Shown: one piece after another, positions 21,607 through 33,265 of the stretch
Numbering within the stretch: position 1 is the stretch's first letter
Layout of the letters: every line of letters starts with the position of its first letter
Assembly (NCBI GenBank): GCA_002633025.1
Contig: NMRB01001454.1
Location: 108,348-172,347 of the forward strand
Length of the DNA: 64,000 bases
Direction of reading: 5' to 3'
From: Notospermus geniculatus
Taxonomy: Eukaryota > Nemertea > Pilidiophora > Heteronemertea > Lineidae
Position numbers and translations under genes: made by a program
The notes under the pieces: model-generated
What the model saw: only the letters and a program-made list of their open reading frames with translations
What the model was told of the DNA's origin: nothing
Database searches by the model: none

Positions 21607-22470
21607 TGTTCAGCACACCATCTGTGTGCTGAACATATTGGTTTCACTCAGCCTCTTTCTTTCTTTCNNNNNNNNNNNNNNNNTATGATTATCACATCAG
21701 CACCGACACCGCAAAATCGTGGCGAAAAAATGTGGTCACAGGTTGGTGAAATCACCATATTGTGGCAGTAATCCTCCTTCCTCGTGTAGGAAATGAAACA
21801 TGTGCCATATTTCAACAGGTTTATTCTTAAAAACTACCAAAATGTGGTCAGTAAACAGAAAATAAAATGTAGTCGATAGTGTTGTCTTGTTATTACGATC
21901 GACGCCAGCTGACGGTGGCAGCACCGAGCAGTCTGATGATTGACAGGTGTTTACCATAGCACATGGTCACAAGTTGGTCAAAAGCACGTAAAACACCAGT
22001 TTTACTCAATATTTTTCATTTTTGTGTAATATACGAAAATATGTGCAACATTTGGAAGTATGTACTACAATATTTATTAACAATATTTTTAAAAATCATA
22101 TAAAATATTCTAAACTCCACCCACCAATATCCAAATACGGTAAGTGAAGGTAGAGCCACCTATTGTCAAACGGTGAAACTAAGTGGTTGTAAACATCAAA
22201 CACGTGTGTCAAAACCAGTCCACAAGCCTCCCAAATTTTTTGATTTCATCAAGAGATGAATGCGTAATCTTTTAAAGACAAGCCTATTTCATGGAAATAA
22301 TCATATTAGTGAGATTTTAATGATATATTTGTGGTTTTGCTGACTATTTTTCAACTTTTATACCTGGTCCTTCCTCATCTCATGACCTGCTAGGCTATTC
22401 TGGCTCTGTGGCTGCCCTTCTTGTGGGCTGAACATCAAATTTGCTCATGAGCAAATTTCACATGTCTAGT
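21607..22470. mobile_element. Hairpin-ended element (AAATTTGCT family), copy 1
   Basis: One end is a hairpin with stem TGTTCAGCACAC (21607-21618) and its complement (21624-21635). Near the other end the stem motif recurs once as GTGGGCTGAACA (22423-22434). A different terminal hairpin follows directly, with arms AAATTTGCTC and GAGCAAATTT (22437-22458), then CACATGTCTAGT. A 16-base assembly gap lies inside. No ORF. It shares its terminal hairpin with 50228-51002. Confidence 0.7.
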
Positions 22471-23929
22471 TATTATATTGTATAAACGTTATTATAAACT
22501 TTATTATTATTATTATATCGTTACCGTGTGGTGTCTTAAACTAGGCCTATGTAATAATTCATATGAAACTCAAACTTGATTAATTAAAATGTACTTAACC
22601 CATGGACGCATATTAGCTAAATATTGCCTTTAGTGTGCATAGAGTCCGCTTCGATCAGTTTCGTTTTTTTTACACAGAGCCCTTTAAAAAGGTGCCGTGT
22701 GACTGTGCACGGGTGAGGGGGCGACTATATTGTTATTTCGGGTACTTCTGGATGCTTGTCTGATAATGGATTGAGCGATATTAACCCCATATCTCCCACA
22801 GGCTTTTATGAAAACGATGTGAATTTTATTGTCTCAGGTGTGTGCACGGAGGGGGCGAATATGTTGTTAATGTTATCGCCGGTACGGGCGATTTCTCTGG
22901 TGACGAGTCATATACTGACTTGATGCATTGTGATCAGTGTATTATGAGAGCATGGCGGAGAACAGGCCGTGGATTCGGAATTGGCTGACGAATATGCGCT
23001 TTTGATTAAGAAAACTGCTAAAATTATCGAAAAAGTGTCGAAATATGGATGTTCCTCCATGGAAGTAAATTGTGCATTCGCGCTCATTTTCAGACCCCCT
23101 TTAGGACCACGAATCGGCTTCGAGTCCACTCCTGCCGTCTAGCATGATCTAAGGTAGTAGCCTTGGTTTCATCTAAAAGGTGAACAAACATAATTGCAGG
23201 TGTACCGAAGGAAGATATTTTCGCGTTTGTTAATGACTAAACGACGAGTGCCTAGATAGGTTAGGACCTATGACTTATTTGTTCATTGATCATACTGCTG
23301 TGATTTAAGAATGTCGCATATTCCGTTTTATATAATCCGTTTTCTACAATTTAACACTTTCCGGTACTTTCCAACTTTCCAGCTTTCCCGATTTCCAGCT
23401 TTCCGGAAACTACAGACTACCCAAATTTTGGTCTCGATCAAAATGTCAATGCGGAAATTTCGCCCTCTCCCGAACGTGCAGAAATGCCGCGAACTGTTCA
23501 GGGATGATAAAGACAGTGTACGGAACCTTTCAGCAATATGCGGAGAGGTTGCCGAATGAATGCTGATTCACTAAATTTGCATTCTGCGTCTTGTCCGCGC
23601 CCTAGTGGACGCTAGGTTTTATGCGCCATGTCATGGGATATGAAACGATCCAAACGATAATTTAACTAACTCTCGGAAATTTGTCGTTCATTAGAGGTTA
23701 GGTCATGTATGTTGATTCACAAGAGTTCGCCGGTACTAAAATCGCTCTGCTGCTGTCGAAAATGATCCTTTGCATGTTATAGTGCAGAACAGGGTGACAG
23801 GAGGAGCCTGGTCAGTTGAATTAACAGCCTTACCCACCTTCAATACATATCTGTGTTGAGGAATATTAAGGTTCCATATGACCATGCCCTTTCCCTAACC
23901 CAGTACAATATCAGGTCTGAAATATCACA
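22471..23929. other. Intergenic, no supported gene
   Basis: Only short ORFs. Bases 23340-23560 are the inverse partner of the 21090-21240 repeat. Confidence 0.4.
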
Positions 23930-24298
23930 ATGTGGACCTGCAAAAATCCGACTGCAAGAGGAATCGCCAAGCTTCCCTGCATCTACAGTATCGAGGAAAT
24001 CTCTCACGAAAAATATAAAGATGTCAACGTAACTAGCTTCGATAAGACTATATATGACCACATGTCGAATACGCCATCCAGTGCGTCATGTGCTTTCCTC
24101 TGTTTTGCCATTGACTCACTTGGGTTTATATTCCATCGTGATTCGGGGGTTTGTCTGTGTCACGTCACGAGACCGAGATGTCGGAAGAAGAAGTACATGG
24201 TTCTACCGAATGGTGTCAGGCACATGGTGAGAAAGGTTGGTAGTGTTTTTGGTATGCCTGCAAAATTGTTCCACGGTAAGGAAGACCATTTCTATTAG
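23930..24298 (+). CDS. Small ORF with PAN/apple-like cysteine pattern
   Basis: A 122-codon ORF starting MWTCKNPTARGIAKLPC. Its middle (SCAFLCFAIDSLGF then SGVCLCH) has the paired cysteines and Gly-Phe spacing of PAN/apple modules, extracellular carbohydrate- or protein-binding domains. The C-terminus is basic (RPRCRKKKY). There is a possible acceptor (CCCTAACCCAG) just upstream, so it may be an internal or terminal exon rather than a whole gene. No signal peptide is visible. The domain call is tentative. Confidence 0.4.
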   Translation: MWTCKNPTARGIAKLPCIYSIEEISHEKYKDVNVTSFDKTIYDHMSNTPSSASCAFLCFAIDSLGFIFHRDSGVCLCHVTRPRCRKKKYMVLPNGVRHMVRKVGSVFGMPAKLFHGKEDHFY

Positions 24299-24382
24299 AG
24301 AGCGGTGACGTCGGTGTTTGAAAACTGGCAAGTCAATCGTTGTAACTTGGCTTTTATGTGCTTGTGTGCTGCTGCAAGAATA

Positions 24383-24875
24383 GGGTAGTTATTATCCCGG
24401 AACGGAATAGTTATTTTTGATGGAACGGAACTGAAATGAAAATGTGGAATGACGAAACGAAACCATAGAATGAAGTACAAATTATCGGCAATGAAGCCTT
24501 CAGCTTTTTGAAAATGTATTCCAGAATTATTAAGAACTGACGAATAACGGCATAATTACATCCACACATTAATAAAATGATTAACGCGGCTTAAGTGGTC
24601 GTCGATGGCCACCCTTTCCGTTCAGTTCCATACTTGTGAAACCTGGAGTCGCGATGAAAATGTTGTCTGTAGACGTGCGTAATGGTAGAGTGGGTGGAGA
24701 ACCGAAGGGGAAATCGTCGTTGACAAAATTCGTTCGATCACGTGTTCTGTTGCTATTTATAATATGATGGCCTATTTAAATTGGCTCCGCCATTCCTTTT
24801 TTCGGTTTTCCCCATTTTCATTTCTGTTCCGTTCCGGCAAAAATAACTATTCCGTTCTGGAGATAATAACTACCC
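24383..24875. mobile_element. TIR element with 9-bp duplication GCAAGAATA
   Basis: Inverted ends GGGTAGTTATTATC and GATAATAACTACCC; sub-terminal CGGAACGGAATAGTTATTTT is also inverted at the right. A perfect 9-bp direct repeat GCAAGAATA flanks it (24374-24382, 24876-24884). 493 bp, no ORF. The duplication length fits Mutator-like elements. Confidence 0.85.
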
Positions 24876-25015
24876 GCAAGAATAACCATGTAACACTTCC
24901 TTATCGATGGCAATTGGAAAGAAGATGATAACCACTGTAGCATCTCAGACAGCGACAATGGCCAATCATCTTTTTTTTCGATTGTCCACTTACTACACGT
25001 TGTCGTCAGTTGATA

Positions 25016-26074
25016 TAGACTGGTACCCGATCCTAACAATTTTACATCGGACTTTTGCACGTTAGGACCGGTAGCACCTATCGCGTTCGTGAATCTGATT
25101 CGCCGGTGATAAATATAGGAACTCTTATGTTGATATATTTCTATTTTAACACCTTCGTGATTGTTGGATTTCCTAGGTCAAATGGATGTCAACTTCTATC
25201 TGCATCCCGGTGCGTCAGCTGTGTTGAGAACTGAATAAATTTACATTATTGACATAAAAATTTCCTAGTGACGTCTCTGGCAGAAATCCTCCAAAAATGG
25301 CGGCCAATACTCGTCCTACAAAACAAGCCACGACTGCATCGCGCAAGTGGGTAGGATCAGGGGCCATATGCATAAAACTACTTAAGTATGAAAATCCCAA
25401 GGGATTCCCTCAAACTACCACTAAAGTGGAAATCTTAACTTAAGGGAGATGCAGAAAGCTACTTTGGAATAGTGAAAGCCTCAAAATCACCCTTAACTCT
25501 AAGTGTGATCACAGTTCCCTTAACTGACTCCTTAACTTCACAGTTGTGGCAGGTACAGGTTGGAATATGCTATCCATGCTGTTTTTAATGCATGCTAGCC
25601 AAATAGCCCGGGGAAATTATGTGCTAGGCTAGGGTGGGATAACATTGAACTGTGCCAAGGATTTTGATTTGACAGACCATGTATCCTCTTTCTGTCCTAC
25701 CAATTTGGTAACCTCTTTTTTGTTTTCCACCGTTAATAGCCACTTTACACAGTTCCTAATATACTAAAATGTGCATTACAGCATTGCCTGCAGTCATGTT
25801 CATGTACATGCAGCCTACATTTGAGAAACCTTCCTTAAGTATAACACTCAAGAAATCTGGGAAACCCCTTTGAATACTGAAATTTCATTGGCTGACACCA
25901 CAATTCCTGGAAATACTTAAGTTAAGGGTTGCCCTTAGCTGAGTATGCCCTTTGTTTGTTTTATGCATACACCTTAAGTATGGCACTTGGTAAAGTGAAA
26001 TCCTTAGACTTTAAGGGTAAGTTTTACACTTAACTTAAGGAAGTTTTATGCATATGGCCCCAGGTACTAGTCTG
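25016..26074. mobile_element. 9-bp-duplication element, copy B, with nested insert
   Basis: Same family as 1682-2052. Left part 25016-25360 aligns along its length (GACTGGTACCCGATCCTAAC, then CTATCTGCATCCCGGTGCGT); the right end GGTACTAGTCT is at 26063-26073. The 9-bp duplication CAGTTGATA flanks it (25007-25015, 26075-26083). It is interrupted close to its right end by the element at 25361-26061. Confidence 0.85.
25361..26061. mobile_element. TIR element with GGGGCCATATGCATAAAAC ends, nested
   Basis: The ends GGGGCCATATGCATAAAAC and GTTTTATGCATATGGCCCC are perfect inverted repeats. The sub-terminal regions are rich in CTTAAGT / ACTTAAG. Copy A of the host element (1682-2052) gives the empty site. 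About 700 bp without an ORF. Confidence 0.85.
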
Positions 26075-26408
26075 CAGTTGATAGTACCCAAGAACAGAGG
26101 GAGAGATGATTAAATAACTAACTTTTCTTGGTATCTATAAAAAAATATTTTTGTAATATCTTTTTTTCGTACAAACAAAAGAAATGGATAGGTACGTACC
26201 CAAACGGAGTTATCCACGGTGAAGCAGACCACGCAAGAATATGCATGTATTTGAACTTATAGTACACACACGCCACCTATTATTCACGACGATTCAAGGT
26301 GTGATTGGCCGTGCTTGGTGAACCGCATCTCTCGAACAATGAGCCTCTATAGGTGTCACGTCTGCTCTTAAGTCATCATATTGTGACCAAAAGGATAACC
26401 CTATTGAC

Positions 26409-27085
26409 ATGATGTTTTCAAAAAGGACCATTAAGCTCATGGATGAGCTCAGGGTTGAAGTGGCCAAAATCCCACTTACCAGTAAAAGGCATGTGCCGAT
26501 CCAAAAATTGTTTTCCCTTGCCATGGCAAAAGCACTGACCCATGCAAGTAGGATTTGTGGGACAATGGCACATTCCCTGAAGCCGCTGCGGATGTTTTAG
26601 ACGGTTACTGCTTTCTCTCAGGCAAAGCGTAACAGTTGGAAGTAGTTTCCGTCGTTTGCCACAACACCTAGGGCCGTATGCACCAAACGCAGAGGGATCT
26701 TGAACTCAGGTTGAGCCACAACTTTTCAATTGTTAAGGTTTGCCAGGGCATGATGTGACAATGGGAAAGTTGGGGCTCAACCTGTGTTCAAGATAATCTT
26801 TGCTTGGTGCATACGGCTCCTTGTCTGCTGATTAATTCTCTACAGGCGCCGTTCCATGCTGCTTTCAGTGGTCCGTACTGCTCTGAAATTGAAAGACGAG
26901 ATAAGAAAAGAAAAGAAAGACCCAAGGAAGAATACCAGCGCTTGTTCAAAAGTGCCCCCCCCCCGACTGCCATCACTGAGTGCACCATAGCTGAATATCT
27001 CACCTCAGTTCAGTTACTAGAACACTTACCGATCAAGTGGCTGCAGCCAATGAGATGTGTCGCCTGGAAGTTCAACATTATTTGA
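26409..27085 (+). pseudogene. Possible broken ORF pair split by a MITE
   Basis: Two coding-like frames lie on either side of the palindrome at 26671-26820. The first, 26409-26600, contains TIKLMDELRVEVAKIPLTS and HVPIQKLFSLAMAKALTH. The second, about 26850-27085, contains RRDKKRKERPKEEYQRLF and IAEYLTSVQLLEHLPI. They may be pieces of one gene or transposase, but they are in different frames and I recognise neither. Confidence 0.3.
26671..26820. mobile_element. Palindromic MITE, GGGCCGTATGCACCAAACGC end
   Basis: Left end GGGCCGTATGCACCAA, right end TTGGTGCATACGGCTC. Inner ATCTTGAACTCAGGTTGAGCC pairs with the right arm. Its ends resemble the GGGGCCATATGCATAAAA family in layout. Confidence 0.75.
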
Positions 27086-27117
27086 TTTTCTCGGACTTTC
27101 TCCACCAGTTACCAGAA

Positions 27118-27144
27118 ACAAGAGAGGGACATCGAAGCGATGTC
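27118..27144. repeat. Solo terminal hairpin GACATC-GATGTC
   Basis: AACAAGAGAGGGACATCGAA then GCGATGTC: the same terminal hairpin and leader as the left end of the element at 45294-46479. The rest of the element is not recognisable, so it is a remnant or a related family. Confidence 0.55.
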
Positions 27145-27705
27145 AGAGCCGTGAGGCACCACCCGATATGAACGGTCACCGGCTGTTCATTTCTTGGCAA
27201 TTGGTTGGTGCAGAAGAGGAGCACCACTAGATCTTGTTAGCCGCGACCAGGGCTTTCAATTTCCAGGTAGAACTACCGTTAAACGATAGCGCCCAAAATG
27301 GGTCTAAAAATTTTTTTTTCAAAAAGAATTTGAAAAAAAAATTGAAAAAAAAATTGAAACTTTTTTTGAAATTTTGTGGGCAGTAGGCCTATACCTAAGG
27401 GCGATGTCTGCTTTGGAAACAACATCTGAAAGTGTAAACAATTAATTGTGGACAACTGAGAAAAGATTTTATTTGTGAGCATCATTGAATCTTGCTGTTT
27501 TTTCTTTTGTAAGATGTCTTCATATCGTCTGTAGCCATCACGTAAAGCAGACGAGGGCCATGCAAAAATGCGCCCACAATAGGCCTCTTGAAAATACCTG
27601 GTATGCACTCATCCTTGAAATTGAAACCCCTGGCGACGAGGCCCTCACTGGCAGGTCCTAGTAGATTGGGCCCATGCCAGCCACAGCCCTGGACGCGAAA
27701 ATGCA
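27145..27705. other. No supported gene
   Basis: Degenerate sequence with a purine-rich low-complexity block (27305-27370, A/T-rich with AAAATTG repeats). Confidence 0.4.
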
Positions 27706-28659
27706 GATCTTAAAATTCACCGGTTGTTCAACAGAGACGGCTTGTTGTACTTTAGACTCGATGACGCGAAGACTCGATGGCGCGATGACTCGATGACCGC
27801 CAAAATTATTCAATGAAATTCAGCTCGTTATTTCTATGAAGTGGAATGGATCAACGGTGGAAGTAGACCGACGTAGTGTCGCCAGCTACCAAGAGCTGAG
27901 TTAAGCCGGGTTGATATTCAACGTAAATCTAGTCTCGGTCACCCAGCCGCTGTTTCGAATCTGGGGATCGAACAAGCGTCTGGGATGAAACTGCGAAATT
28001 ACTGTTCGGAGGCGTACCAAGATCCTGGTACGCTCGCTGATTGGCTAATCTGGGACAGAGCTAGTCATTCATTCTCATCCGTCGATTCCTCCCATTTGAA
28101 AATCCAAATCTGGCTGCTGATTGGGCAAGAGAATTGATCATGTGATCTCCTCATGGCGACGACCATAAATGTCAGTTGGGTTTTATCGATCTCGCTTTCC
28201 ATACGGATACACAATTCCTGCTCAGACTTCAGCCTGAAATTCAACTCCAGTAAGTTGATGCTGTCTCAGATCACTTCGCTAATCGATTCATTGCCAGATT
28301 CAGGCATTCTGGAAGGTTGTGAGACTGAGTTGAGTGAGTGAGTCTGACCCGAAATTCGCAGTTGCGCGAGACTACCATCGAACAGTAAAAATCAAGTTTG
28401 GGGCCAGACTCTGTAATGGTAATGAAAGAGTCTGGCTGCGCGAGACTAACGTAAATCATGAAACGAAGGATAGCCTCGAACTGGGCCTACAGCTCCGAAG
28501 TCCTTGAGAATTTACTGGGTCCCTTTTGAAAAGTTGTAAGGATTGGTCTTTTCTCCCAATTCCAAACCCCTTTCTTGCAGCCTTTTAAGGGTAACTTCAA
28601 GGGCGAGTTCTTCCAATCTCAGCAGCCCCCTCAAGATTTTTTACGAGTTCTAAGAGTTG

Positions 28660-29070
28660 TGCCTCGTTTCTACAGTTCCTCGCCTCTGAGCTGGTGCAAA
28701 GAATCAAATCCGGGGCCATAGAGCTAGTAGGTAAAGTAGGTGAATGTGACATGCCGTTTATTATCATGCCCTTGACGGTGGACCCAACTAAGCGTCGGTT
28801 GTGCCACGATGAGCGTTTCTTAAACCTATGGATCAAGCACAGTCCATTCAATCTGGAAACTGAAACACGTGCACAGATTGGTAGAGAAGGGGGCCAAGAT
28901 GATCACAACGGACGAGAAGTCCGGGTATGATCACGTTCTGTTATCACCATCATCTAGGAAATTCGGAATTCAATTTGGGGGTTATATTATGCAATGTAGA
29001 ACGCTGCCTTTCGGTTGCAAAAACTAATGCTTTCGTTTACCAGTCAATTGGAATGGTTGCTACCAATGGG
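28660..29070 (+). pseudogene. DIRS reverse transcriptase, N-terminal part
   Basis: Frame one gives RIKSGAIELVGKVGE, then MPLTVDPTKRRLCHDERFLN, a signature of DIRS RTs. The frame shifts near 28862 to LVEKGAKMITTDEKSGYDHV, then a TLPFG-like motif, and shifts again before NAFVYQSIGMVAT. At least two frameshifts. The sequence then runs into inserted DNA (29107) before the catalytic motif. Confidence 0.85.
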
Positions 29071-29106
29071 GCTATCCAGGGAAAACTAAACCTCCAGATG
29101 GCTCTG

Positions 29107-29961
29107 CTGTACTATAAGTCCTAGTGTCACTGTTTGCAACATGGCAGAGTATGGAAAGTGGACTCTTCAGAAACCTAAAAATGAGTTATCAAACAGAGGA
29201 GCGTCACTTACAGGCAGAAACACGCAGAAAAAGTGATCTAATCATTTTCAACCTCAGATGCCTTCATCATTGACGTAATCATCATATCAGACTTGATATT
29301 CTGTCCATCACTCTCTTAGTGATGGCACATATCGGCTCCTATAACCAGTTAACACCTAGAGCAATAGAAACAAGTTCTACCCCAAGGTTTTTATACCCCA
29401 GAAATCAAATGAGCTGATTATTTTTGATCTGAGATGTTTGCGTCATGGTGATATCGACGTTCGATATCACGAAATTTGATATTTTGAGATTACTTGCCAC
29501 ACTGTCAACTGATCAACATGAAACAAGTCTAACTTCATGCCTGCTTATCCAAGGACAGGACTGTGGTAAAATTCTCAGCTTCATGTGTCCGGGTGATTGA
29601 GATATCATGAGATTTTGATATTTTCAAACTTGATAATTTGCAATATCTCTGCCCGTGGTTGAGGTAGAGACATGATATCACCTATATTTAGGTTATTGAA
29701 CATGCCCATTTCGATTATGCAATGACCTTGATGATCAGGTCAAGGTCAAACTTGATAATTTGAAATGTCTCTGTCAGTGGTAGCAGTGGCGGTTTGATAA
29801 AAACCATATTTAAGTTATTTAGGATGCCAATTTCGATTATGTAATAACCCTGATGATCATATGTCAAGGTCAAGGTCAGAGGTGAAGGTCAAACTTCCTA
29901 AAGAACTGATAAACAATGAAACTCACTGAACAGAAAGTGGATAGTAAAACTTATAGTACAG
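29107..29961. mobile_element. Insertion inside the DIRS reverse transcriptase
   Basis: The RT reading breaks off just before 29107 and resumes at the YIDDR motif at about 30042. The intervening block is bounded by inverted repeats CTGTACTATAAGT (29107) and ACTTATAGTACAG (to 29961). Its body contains AAGGTCAAGGTCAGAGGT and repeated GATATC / TTTGATATTTT blocks similar to 45880-46240. Bases 29962-30040 (AGAGACCCCTATTATC...) resemble a pogo/Tigger-type end and may be a separate insertion. Confidence 0.65.
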
Positions 29962-30041
29962 TAGAGACCCCTATTATCAAGAGGTTGAAATATATTCTGG
30001 ATAGCCCCATTATCTGCGCTCATTTGGCATAAGAACCGTCC

Positions 30042-30502
30042 TATACATTGACGACAGGTTTGGGGATGGAACGTTCACTGTCAATAGTTCACTGAGATAG
30101 TTCGTTATAGCTTGTTGCAGCTTCTCACTAGGCTAGGCTACACCTTCGCACTTAATACGAGTTTTGTTGGCATTTGCGACACTTCGCAAGTATTTGGGTT
30201 TCCTGGTAGATTCCATCAGATTGGCCGACATTTTGCCACCTGACAAGAAAAAGATTTCTCAAATCAGGGAGCACATTCTGTGTCGTTCAACGATAGACGT
30301 TAAAACACTGCAAAGATTTGTCGGCAAGTGTATTTCCATGATGAATATGGCAGTGCCTGCAGCCGGGCTTCACACCCGCGAGATTAACGCAGCAATATCG
30401 CTTGGTTTAAGGAACTCCCGTGACGTCGAACTATCGGGTAAGCTTCGACAGGAAGTAGAACACTGGAGGTTCCTGGATTCTTGGGATGGCTGCCTAACTT
30501 AG
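30042..30502 (+). pseudogene. DIRS reverse transcriptase C-terminus and start of RNase H
   Basis: Contains the catalytic YIDDR motif (about 30045) and, after a stop, YLGFLVDSIRLADILPPDKK, LQRFVGKCISMMNMAVPA, LHTREINAAI and WRFLDSW, all typical of the DIRS RT/RNase H junction. Confidence 0.9.
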
Positions 30503-30739
30503 CGTCAGGAGTATCATGAACAGATTGTTCTAGCTACTAATACATCGCTTTTTAAGTATGGTGTGGCAGTTACTAAGGGGATCTCAAAGGGTCTATCCTT
30601 TTCTGATTTTTCGCCCGATCCATTTGAAAGAAGCGAGTGTGGTGTTGAAAGTGATTCAATCCATGTTGCCATCAATCACTAACCAGAGAAGACATCTTGA
30701 CCGACAACAAAACCCTCATTTCTGCCCTTCGGCGGAAAA

Positions 30740-31235
30740 CCCTGCGGACGCAAATGTGTCATTGTCGGATGGCGCCTGGGAGATGGTGCAGCGTTTCGTT
30801 GGTCCGCACACAGTGGATCTCATGTCACTCGATTCAAATGCCATGAGATCAGAGAGTGGGGAACAATTGCGTCACTTTACGCCGGCTCCATCACCCTCCT
30901 CCTCCAGAGTGAACGTTTTTGCACAGGACATCGCAAGGGAGGAGAACCCGTATGTTTTCCCGCCGGATGATTTAGTATTGCAAGTTATATGCCTCTTAAG
31001 AGAACAAAAGGTGAAGTTCGTCACTATGGTAGTTAGCCTTTCCCCGCAAACTTCGGTGGCATACCCTTTGATCTTGGATCATTCTGCGTTTTCGTTTTGC
31101 GTCGGCAAGGTGGGTCAGAAAGGGGTAGTTAGGGTGCCAACCATAAATGGTTTTCAACTAGACCAAGTTGGTCTTGCGTATCCCGTGTTTGCCTACAGTC
31201 ATTATAATTCCATCTGTCTTTCCAGACTGGTGTAA
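30740..31235 (+). pseudogene. DIRS RNase H / methylase-like region
   Basis: SDGAWEMVQRFVGPHTVDLM, then VNVFAQDI and YVFPPDDLVLQVI match the conserved order after RNase H in DIRS pol (GPHTVD, DAFAQ, PP). The region upstream (30503-30740) is degenerate. Ends at a stop at 31233-31235. Confidence 0.75.
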
Positions 31236-31799
31236 TGACACCATTTAGTCCGCAAGTACTCAGGGATACAGATGACCGTATCTGGACAATATCCATCAGA
31301 ATTCTGAGGCGGTACGAGCAATTTCTTCTCTACCATTGGGGCCTAATATTACACTTTGGACCCCGATGATATTTAGGAAGTTCTTAGTATGAAAAGACAA
31401 AGATGGTAAGACCAAGGTGCACGGTGTAAAATGCCCCTTTTTAGGTCAGAAAGGCTCGGCTCCTTATAGTTGCCCAGTTAGGTTAGCGGCTGCTTCTGTC
31501 GCCAATTTGACACAAAAGGTTCTCCCAGATTTTTCTCCAAGCGGGCCGGGGGAAAGAGTGGTGTACTACCTCAAATTCAGGTAACCCTGCTCGCTTTGCT
31601 ATTGTTAACGGTTACGTAAAGCAGATATCGGAAGAACAGGGGAAAGCTCAGATACTGCCCAAACAGGCTAAGCCTCTGTTCCATTCAAAGCTCAGGAGAA
31701 TATCAGGTTACACTGCCAACCAGTTATCAAGAACAGATATCTCTCAAAGGCAACGCTTCGTTCTAAACAGAGACCAAGCATTTTTCAAAATGCAATTTT

Positions 31800-32044
31800 T
31801 TGCAGGGGATAGGGTGTCCGACTTTGTCCAAGATAGCTTGCCAATCAGTAAAGTATCTTTGCGACAGGTCTTGCGTAGTTGTATCTCACTCTTTTACTAA
31901 AACAATTAGAGGTTCTGACGCCAAGTGTAACACATTTGTACTGAAAAGATGCGAAGATCAGCTAGTGTGCCCTGTTGCTGCGCTTGAAAGCTCTCTTCAA
32001 TGGGCCGAGGATTCGGTAGTTGACCTCTCGCGCGGGTTCCTCAT
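31800..32044 (+). pseudogene. Tyrosine recombinase, N-terminal part
   Basis: HSFTKTIRGSDAKCNTFVLK then CPVAALES and VDLSRGFL match DIRS-type recombinases just before the catalytic core. The frame then enters the inverted-repeat insertion beginning at 32045. Confidence 0.8.
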
Positions 32045-32384
32045 AGAGTTGTTGCTTATTCGGGACTGTCGTGGGACCTGTACTGTCCGGGGGTAATATT
32101 ATGTAACATAACAATATCCCCTTTCAGGCAGGGCCTATGTCTCATTGCGCTGACCTGGAATAATAACAGCCCTTTGCGAACAAGTACTTGTAACCTGGCA
32201 CTACTTATGACATTCATGCGACATAACAATAAGGAGATGATGTAGTTTTGTGTCATAATTCGTTGGCCTAAATTCACTTTGAATGGTTCCACTCTGTGAT
32301 TCGTTATGCTGACTGACCAAAGGTATATGGTAGGCCTACTTGGCTATTGCAGAACCAATTTTGGAGGACAGTACAGGTGTGACA

Positions 32385-32525
32385 GGTGTCAAAGTCCCCT
32401 GGAATCAAAGTCAGGTTTTATTGTTCAGCGAGAGAGTAGAATATCTGGCTAGAGAGACCACGACCATTCGAATGTAACCTTACAATAGCGGGCTATTGTT
32501 GGGCGGACTTGCATTCCTAGGACGT
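32385..32525. repeat. Dispersed repeat R, copy 1 (empty site of a mariner-like insertion)
   Basis: Inserted in the left arm only; the right arm lacks it. An inverted copy occurs at 52479-53650 (GGACTTGCATTCCTAGGACG versus CGTCCTAGGAATGCAAGTCC). There it is interrupted by a TA-flanked element that is absent here. Confidence 0.8.
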
Positions 32526-32581
32526 TGTTTCCTGTCACACCTGGTCATGGTCCAGCTATTGGCTGGTATTAATAAAAGTTA

Positions 32582-32664
32582 GCAAATGCTTTTACTTTAG
32601 ATTTGTACAGCGAAATTCAATGTTACTACAAAACCTGAAGTACATGTAAAAGCATTTGCTAGCT
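32582..32664. repeat. Small palindrome
   Basis: GCAAATGCTTTTACTTTAGA pairs with TACATGTAAAAGCATTTGCT across about 40 bp. Confidence 0.75.
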
Positions 32665-32959
32665 TTTAGAATATCAGCCATTATACATGTATCAGTCAAA
32701 TAACTGTCTGAGGGACAGTTCAGCCACGACACTTTCAGCATGGCAGGCCGTCCCACCCGAAGACTGTGACCAGATGTTGTCTGTTGGGAGGTGTCCATCA
32801 ACACGGTTTGCCGTTACGCCCCCCCCCGCCCTCCCCCGCCCCAGCGTAAATGCCTCTCGCATGGGATGTGCGGTCCTCCCGTCCAGCCATAAACGCGCCA
32901 ATTCGGTCATTATCATTTCTGAACTGGTGCTGGGCCTCTCTGTGTACCAGGACCTCCTC

Positions 32960-33265
32960 GTCAGTAAAGCGGGTGATCCACTGTCGCGATTTTGGCTTGA
33001 GACGCGATTGCGTTCCCTTGCGGTTACCTTATAAGGACTTTCGATTGCCATATAAGGTGATCGCAAGGGACCGCAACCCCGTCGCAAGCCCAAATCGCGA
33101 CAGTGGATCGCCCGCTTTAAGCGGCGAATCCACTGTCGCGATCTTGGCTTGAGACGGGGTTGCGATGCCTTGCGATCACCTTATAAGGACTTCCGATTGC
33201 CATATAAGGTGATCGCAAGGGAACGCAACTACATCTCAAGCCAAGATCGCGACATGGATGCGCCG
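32960..33265. repeat. Two tandem foldback units in the core
   Basis: Each unit is about 150 bp and is itself a palindrome: CCACTGTCGCGATTTTGGCT opens and its complement closes, around a centre of CCTTATAAGG...CCATATAAGG. Unit 1 is about 32970-33113, unit 2 about 33126-33265. Confidence 0.85.
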
